DNA of 64,000 bases from Notospermus geniculatus (lineage: Eukaryota > Nemertea > Pilidiophora > Heteronemertea > Lineidae). The stretch is from assembly GCA_002633025.1 (NCBI GenBank), contig NMRB01001416.1, forward strand, positions 1-64,000, read 5' to 3'. The notes under the pieces are model-generated. The model worked only from the letters and a program-made list of their open reading frames with translations. It was not told the origin of the DNA and made no database searches. Shown here piece by piece: positions 58,240 to 64,000 of this stretch. How positions within the stretch are numbered: position 1 is the first letter of the stretch; each line of letters starts with the position of its first letter. The translations under genes and the position numbers were made by a program.

Positions 58240-58640
58240 GCAGGTAGAAAGACGCAGTGGAAACATCGGCGCACAAGGACCTGAAGCGAAGGTTGTGAAC
58301 CCCTCATGCGGGTTAGGGTTCTAACACACACTTCAGGTTAAGGTTAAACCCTTGGTGGATCAAAATCCACCTGGGTATATATTTTGATCTGCCACGGGTT
58401 TAACCCTAACCCTATGTGAGTGATAAAACCCTCACGTGGGGGTTTACAACCTTCGTGTCAGGTCCCTATGCATCGGCGCCTATCGCCGCTGAGGTTCTGC
58501 ATTCAATCTGCAGTCAGACCCATTCTTCAAGTGATCGAGAGGGTGACTCTCTTTGAGATTGGATTGCTCTGGGCACTCTGGTTTAATTTCTCCTGCAGTC
58601 TGTTAAATTGGATTGGTAAAGGCCAACAAGTGGCTGAGAC
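58240..58640 (+). mobile_element. SINE interrupted by a foldback element
   Basis: The head (GCAGTGGAAACATCGGCGC) ends at 58272. The body resumes at 58471 with CATCGGCGCCTATCGCCGCT, CAGTCAGACCCATTC and GAGAGGGTGACTCTCTTTGA. The inserted foldback occupies 58273-58470. Confidence 0.7.
58273..58470. mobile_element. 198-bp foldback with 9-bp target duplication
   Basis: GGACCTGAAGCGAAGGTTGT near 58277 mirrors ACAACCTTCGTGTCAGGTCC ending at 58465. Inner arms contain GGTTAGGGTT / AACCCTAACC. CATCGGCGC occurs on both sides (58264-58272 and 58471-58479). A 9-bp duplication with inverted ends is what Mutator-like transposition leaves. Confidence 0.75.
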
Positions 58641-59344
58641 AGATTTTCACAGCAACAGGACACAAGTCTGCCCTTCAATGTTGTGATCAGTGGGAACTTG
58701 GCCAATTGAAGTAAGAGCTCTAACATGTAATTCGAAGTACGTTGTAGTGTACAGTATAGCTACTTAAATCCATCACCCCACTGCTGCCTCACACCATCAG
58801 ATGGTAGAATTTAACAGATTTCTTACCCTCTCAGTCCCAATCATCATCCTCACCTTCAAGATGATGACAAAACCAGGTTCTTGACAAACATATCCTGACA
58901 TCTTACAATTCCAGGGACATCTCCTTGTGGAATTCCCGTAATCAGTTATTGAATGATCTCATAGATTGGCTCTGAACATGTAATGTAATTATGCTATTCA
59001 TTAGCTCGAGATTCAAGTCCCTGTCCGCGGATGATTTCTATACCGCGGCGTCCTTGAGGTTTGCCAAATTTAATTAATCACTATTGATTAGTCTTAAAGG
59101 ATGATAAGCTCTGAGCAGTGAGGGAATGAACAGGTTGTATTCACTTGTTTCAAATCCATTTCCCGTGTTTTCCTTTTTTGTTCACGTTGCAAATCTTAAC
59201 CGCCCAATTGACAAAATAGTAAACTGACAATACCATCAGCAAGAAAATATCCACAATCCGTTGTCAATACATGATGAAAAGGAAGTACTGAATTGAGAAT
59301 GTAGATACAGCAATAGCTTCAGTAAGTATTGGGTGAGTTTGCTG

Positions 59345-59620
59345 TACAGGCACGCTAAGGCACCGCCAGGCACGCTCAGGCACTGCCAGGCATGCCGAGG
59401 CACACTCAGACATCGCCAGGCATGCTCTGGCACTGCCAGGCACACTCAGACATCACCAGGCATGCTCTACCACCGCCAGGCATGCCGAGGCACACTCAGA
59501 CATCGCCAGGCATGCTAAGCCACCGCCAGGCAGGCTAAGGCACCGCCAGGCACATTCAGGCACTGCCAGACACTCTCAGTCACTGCCAGGCATGCTCAGG
59601 CGTGCTCAGCAGCTGGAAGC
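59345..59620. repeat. 20-bp minisatellite GGCAYGCTNAGGCACNGCCA
   Basis: About 11 units; some are 30 bases because of an extra CACTCAGACAT block. Both strands are open in places, but only repeat peptides result. Confidence 0.85.
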
Positions 59621-59621
59621 T

Positions 59622-59760
59622 TGAGTGCCCGAAGAAAAGCTGCATTGTAAAAGAGAGTCACCCTCTCTATCACATCAGGAGTGGGTCTGTCTGGGGATTG
59701 AACCCAGACGTCAGAGGTGACAGGTGCCGATGTTTCCACTACACCACTCCGACAGCACGA
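59622..59760 (-). mobile_element. tRNA-derived SINE copy
   Basis: The minus strand starts GTGCTGTCGGAGTGGTGTAG (A-box), has GGGTTCAATCCCC at 59706-59694, and continues through GAGAGGGTGACTCTCTTTTA. This is the clearest example of the family's tRNA-like head. Confidence 0.75.
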
Positions 59761-60144
59761 TGAAAAGTAAGGTAGTTGAGTATGTAAGGACAGTTAGAGA
59801 CCAAGGTACATCAGTCCGTGCCTTAATGAAATAATCACCACACTAACACAGATAAAGCAGCACCTCATCAAATTAAGAGTCTGAATATGGTAATGATGTT
59901 ACAACTGGGTTGGTTCGCAGAGTGCTAATTAAGTCAGAGACAAGATTAGTATATTTCAAGGGCTGGTTGAGTACTTGCCTGGTAAGTTCAATACCGGACT
60001 GTGTAGCTAGCGCTAATTGATTTAGCTCTGAGTAGCAGTGGTACAAGAAGTAGAAAATATTTTCTGCCGCAGAGAGGAAGACAAGAGTATATCACTGATA
60101 TCATATTACCATATGAAACCATTGTGGATGCGGTGACACTGCCT

Positions 60145-60255
60145 GGGGCTTTCAGAGCAGCACAGGAAACATCAGTGCCTGGTTATCTCTGAGGATCCGG
60201 TTTCATACCCCATTCAGACTTGTTCTCCATGTGATAGCTCGCGACTCTCTCAACA
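60145..60255 (+). mobile_element. tRNA-derived SINE, degraded copy
   Basis: GAAACATCAGTGCCTGGTTA, CCGGTTTCATACCCC and CATGTGATAGCTCGCGACTC align in order with the family but with many changes. Confidence 0.5.
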
Positions 60256-61514
60256 CACTTGGCAACAGTGTGGTACTAGGCCTGCCACATAAGCAACACA
60301 ACTTCCAAGGAACGTGTCAAAAGCATTCCGAAGTACGTTGGACTCAGCCAGTGCAACCACCCGCTTTCCACTGGCAAGCACGTACAGCTTATTCCGATTG
60401 AGAAACGTTGTTAACATCTGCATGCCATCCTCCTTCCTCTCTCTGATGGAGATCGAAAGACCCTAGGAGCACTTCCTTACTCTCACCTTGGCAAATCACG
60501 GTTAAGCCAAGTATATATACCTCAAAATAATGATATCAGTAGGTTAAGGGTAAATATTTGGTTGGCATTTTACATAACTACAAGCTGATGAGAAGGTGTT
60601 GATTTCTTTACTCATTAATTGCTAGTTAAGAAACTTTCTGACTGTAAACATGCTTGCTAACCAATTCCATTCAGTCGTAACTCAGAAAATAAACAGGTTG
60701 TGTAGACAAAACAATAACGCAACTAGTCAAGGAATTTCCCGATGTTGTAGGACTTTGTAATAGCATTTTCCCACGATTTCTTTTATGATTTAGTACGTAT
60801 CATACGCCAGTTAGTTCACCGGATCACCTGCTCAAAATCTTCTCAATCTATAGACAACAGAACAGTATATATGACCCATCATTGCAATTCTGTACATAGC
60901 AACTTTTTCCTTCGTCGTTTTTGGCCGAACCCCAGCGGTATTAAATTTACAAATCATCTGTAGACAGGCGATAGCAACCTATCGGTGAATCTTGTATCAA
61001 CAACACAGCATATATTCATACCACTACATCACCTTTTTACATCGAGTTATATTGTATTTCAGTTTTCTTACACTGCAGTAAGTTATTCAGAAGAGATCTC
61101 GAAGCGGCTTAGAAATCCTGAAATGCCATAGACATTTCTTCACGCATTATTTTATGCAACGATATTGTACTTTTAGTGTAATTCTACACTTTTACCACCG
61201 GCGTGGAACAAAGCGGTCTAGCATCCGCAACTACCCCGAGGTCAAATTACACGACGCCAAGGCAAATTCCATCCATTTTCTTTTTATCGAGCAGTTTGCA
61301 CAGATCTTCTTTGCCGATTCCCTGGTTCTGTTCAGATGCTCTCTGGGAGCTTCGACTTCAACAGCTGACATTTCAGTAAAGACCCCGACCTCCTTGTGGT
61401 GTACCCTGTTCATTGGTTAGGGTTGAGTTGTGGAAATAGGTTGCTCTCACAGAGAAGATTGCCAGCCCTCATTTGAGACTGACAACAACTTGATTGACCA
61501 CATGGTTGCCAAGA

Positions 61515-61620
61515 TATGCATCCAATAAAGACTGGAGGAAGATTTTATGCATCCAACGTAGACTGGAGGAAGATTTTAGAGATATGCATCCAAAACGAAG
61601 ACTGGAGGAAGATTTTAGTT
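61515..61620. repeat. Three tandem copies of GACTGGAGGAAGATTTTA units
   Basis: ATGCATCCAANNNAGACTGG and AGGAAGATTTTA recur three times at spacings of about 33 and 41 bases. Confidence 0.75.
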
Positions 61621-62769
61621 GTCTATGCAGCATCCTTCACTTGATTTATATACTTTTTTGACTGAAATCATTGTCCTGTCAATGGACCTTACGTTAGACT
61701 TATCAGTCATTCCACAGGTAATGATGTTACTTCCCCCTGTGGGTTGGCATTGTCAGCGACAGCTCATGACTTATGAATGAGAGAGTCAGCATATAAACTC
61801 AATGTGAATCATTGACATGGCATTGTCATGGTCCAGTACGGGTCGGCGCAGACACGCGGTTCTTAAAAGGATTAGCATGAATTATTCAATGCAGGTTTGG
61901 ACGGAGTTGTGATGAGAACCTCCCACTGGTTTGGACCAGTCTGACACGCATGAGATAGGAGAGTTCGACATACTGATGGTTAATTCACCGCATTTCTTGA
62001 GGTTTGTCTGCTCTGACTGGACGTGTCCTGACTGCTCAAGTCCATCTGCCTGTGCACAGAATTTTAATCCTTACGATGGATGCATCCCTGGCTTAACTAC
62101 CCAGAGCTGATCAGATGTAAGGCATCACGAATCTTGCCAGTGATCGGACTGTAAATTCTTAATGAAACATCGTTCTTTTCCCCATCCATCTTGCTATCTC
62201 ACGGCGAGTTTTCGTCCGATAGAATATAAGATCTGTCGTAAAAACCGCATCAGTATTTCGAATCTCGTACTGCACTAAATGCATGACTTCCTGTGTGGCA
62301 AAAAGTACTTCACTGCCCGTGGAAAGAGCGTGGGTAGTCTATGAGCAGTCGACCGCGGTGAAGTCATCGTACATGGCGGGAATGATCTGAATCATGAGAA
62401 GTTTCCAGTTGGTTGGATGCTTTTTTGTGCCTTTGACATATTCGTCTGAGGTATCAACGTCACTTGCCAAACTAAGGAAAGAACTTTGCAACTACTGTTA
62501 AATTAGGAGAAGGAAAAGCTCTCCTTGTGGTTCTGTGTTGTCAGTTTAAAGATAACAAAGACATAATGCAGCATCGCTGTCTCGGCTTTCACTGCTTTTG
62601 AGAATGAAGCCTGGCAAATCTGCAAATGTCAAGGGACCATTACTTCTCTCTGGTATTCAGTCTCGGCATTCAGTTTAGGCTGGTAGAGTCTGGTCTTTTT
62701 ATGAAAGCTTGGCAGTCAACCCACCTACGGCACTTAGATATTCAGCAGAAAGTATGTCTTACCTCTACA

Positions 62770-62898
62770 TCCTGGGCCTAATTCTTATAACCTTGCTAGC
62801 TAGTTTGTTGCCAGTTGTGTACATTGGCCTGTACGGACCGGCACTTTAGCAAGTACCGTAATTAAGCCTAGCAAGGTTTTATGAAGATGGGCCCAGGA
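62770..62898. mobile_element. Foldback MITE with ATCCTGGGCC ends
   Basis: ATCCTGGGCCTAATTCTTAT and AACCTTGCTAG at the left mirror CTAGCAAGGTTTTATGAAGA and TGGGCCCAGGAT at the right. An inner TACGGACCGG / TAGCAAGTACCG region is less symmetric. Confidence 0.75.
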
Positions 62899-64000
62899 TT
62901 CTAAAATGACTTTCTGCCATTGAAATACTGTAGAAACCATTAACTCCAAAGTATCAGAGAGATCAAAGCCATACTAGCAGTTGCAGGAAAAGGTTTCTAA
63001 GATTTCAAATTGGGCGAAAGTTTCTGAGGTTTTAAGCAGTATACAAAATGATTGAAAGGTGAATGACACTTGATCCCCTAAAGTATATCTTCAAGTGAAT
63101 GGGTCTGAACACGTTTTTTTTCTGTGGAGCTACTAATAGAATGGACTTGTATAGGCTTAACTGCCACCTTTATCATGGTAACAGCACCTTACAGTCCAAG
63201 AAGAGAATGTTGGAAATGTTACATAATTACCTGGAAGAATATGTGAAGTGATGGATGTAACAAGCACTAAAACCCCAAAAGATTGAAAGCCGCATAACCC
63301 TAACACCAACAAGATTGAAAGCTCTGTTGCACTCAATGAAACTGTAACAAAGATTGAAAACTGTACAACACTAACCCTGAAAAGCCAAAAAGGTTTTCTA
63401 GTACGGAACTGATGATTTCTCTGATTACATTATCATGAAACGAAGCACATGTAAGCCTACAGCTGATATCATCATGGCCATTAATTTTACAGTGTGTGGC
63501 AAGCTGTTGTAGGTGGTATTTTTTAAAACCATCACCTGAAGAAACTCGGGAGAAAAAAACACTCACTGATTTGTAAAACTTTCCTCACACACGTTTACAA
63601 AGAAGCTTTGACTCTCATCCAGATGGACGTTTAGTGTCGCGTACCTGTGTAACATGCAACCATCACACCACAAGAAATACACCTTACTACCACTTAACAG
63701 CCCAGACATCATGATTTAGCACTCAGAACTGAGTCACAGCCTCCTTGGATCTAAGGTACAATGTTGTGAACATTAACTGTTCGTTTACCTTTCATTCTCC
63801 CCAATAACGACCACCTGTTTTCCACCTAATTAAGAACCAACTTTAGAGAAAGGGGATGATCCGTGCCATCAACTGATCGCTAAAGCAAAATCAATTTCAG
63901 CTGGAGTTTGTAGAGTACTACTTTCCCCCAGTGACGTTGCTACGTTGGAGAATTCATTAGCTAGATTGGAGCAAACACAGGGATTGGAAGGTTGATGGGG

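Larger units (their letters stand above)
45288..64000 (-). other. Kv4 intron 1 or upstream region (18.7 kb, no Kv4 exon seen)
   Basis: The T1 domain and S1-S5 should precede the exon at 45287 on this strand. None of the open frames to 64000 resembles them (no T1 NVSG motif, no S4 arginine ladder, no TTLG filter start). Stretches with nothing specific: 45520-46640, 46970-47875, 48071-48617, 49000-49748, 49904-50661, 50898-51490, 51985-53429, 53640-54379, 54730-55266, 55447-56194, 56390-57397, 58640-59344, 60260-61514, 61620-62769 and 62899-64000. Confidence 0.6.

Noticed and set aside
59690-59760. Functional tRNA gene
   Set aside because: A- and B-boxes are present but the acceptor stem and cloverleaf do not form, and dispersed copies with a shared non-tRNA body show it is a SINE.

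Overview
The window looks like intronic and flanking DNA from a marine invertebrate animal. It has very sparse coding sequence, GT-AG introns, tRNA-derived SINEs, many short foldback (MITE-like) elements and many minisatellites. Nothing bacterial or viral was recognised. Species cannot be fixed by eye; an echinoderm, hemichordate, amphioxus or lophotrochozoan would all fit. Three single ambiguous bases (N at 23279, 38643 and 45726) suggest a draft assembly.

The one gene I can identify with confidence is a voltage-gated A-type potassium channel of the Kv4/Shal (KCND) family on the minus strand. Its last four coding exons are present: 45287-45125 (selectivity filter and S6), 20847-20662 (start of the C-terminal tail with the HHHLLxCLEKTT dileucine motif), 17467-17315 (middle of the tail) and 12905-12633 (C-terminus ending VSTL). 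All three joins are phase 0, have canonical GT/AG sites and give a continuous 257-residue C-terminal half. The voltage sensor and T1 domain exon(s) should lie upstream on the minus strand. I do not see them up to position 64000, so the right-hand 18.7 kb is probably intron 1.

Layout: 1-12632 is 3' flank (possibly including 3' UTR) with foldbacks and minisatellites. 12906-17314 is intron 4 and 17468-20661 is intron 3. 20848-45124 is a 24.3-kb intron 2 crowded with repeats. 45288-64000 is intron 1 or upstream sequence, holding a decayed duplicate of the pore exon, a SINE family, several MITEs with readable target-site duplications and long minisatellites.

The most interesting signals are: (i) a relic duplicate of the pore exon 124 bp upstream of the real one, with a usable-looking acceptor, an altered filter and an early stop; (ii) a long near-perfect palindrome starting 89 nt inside intron 2; (iii) a 1,024-bp transposon inserted in a 98-bp tandem array with a TA duplication; (iv) a 198-bp foldback inserted in a SINE with a 9-bp duplication; (v) a minisatellite built from the end of a MITE; (vi) a 24-bp array carrying about 14 CCAAT boxes. 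I did not find a convincing undescribed multi-gene system.
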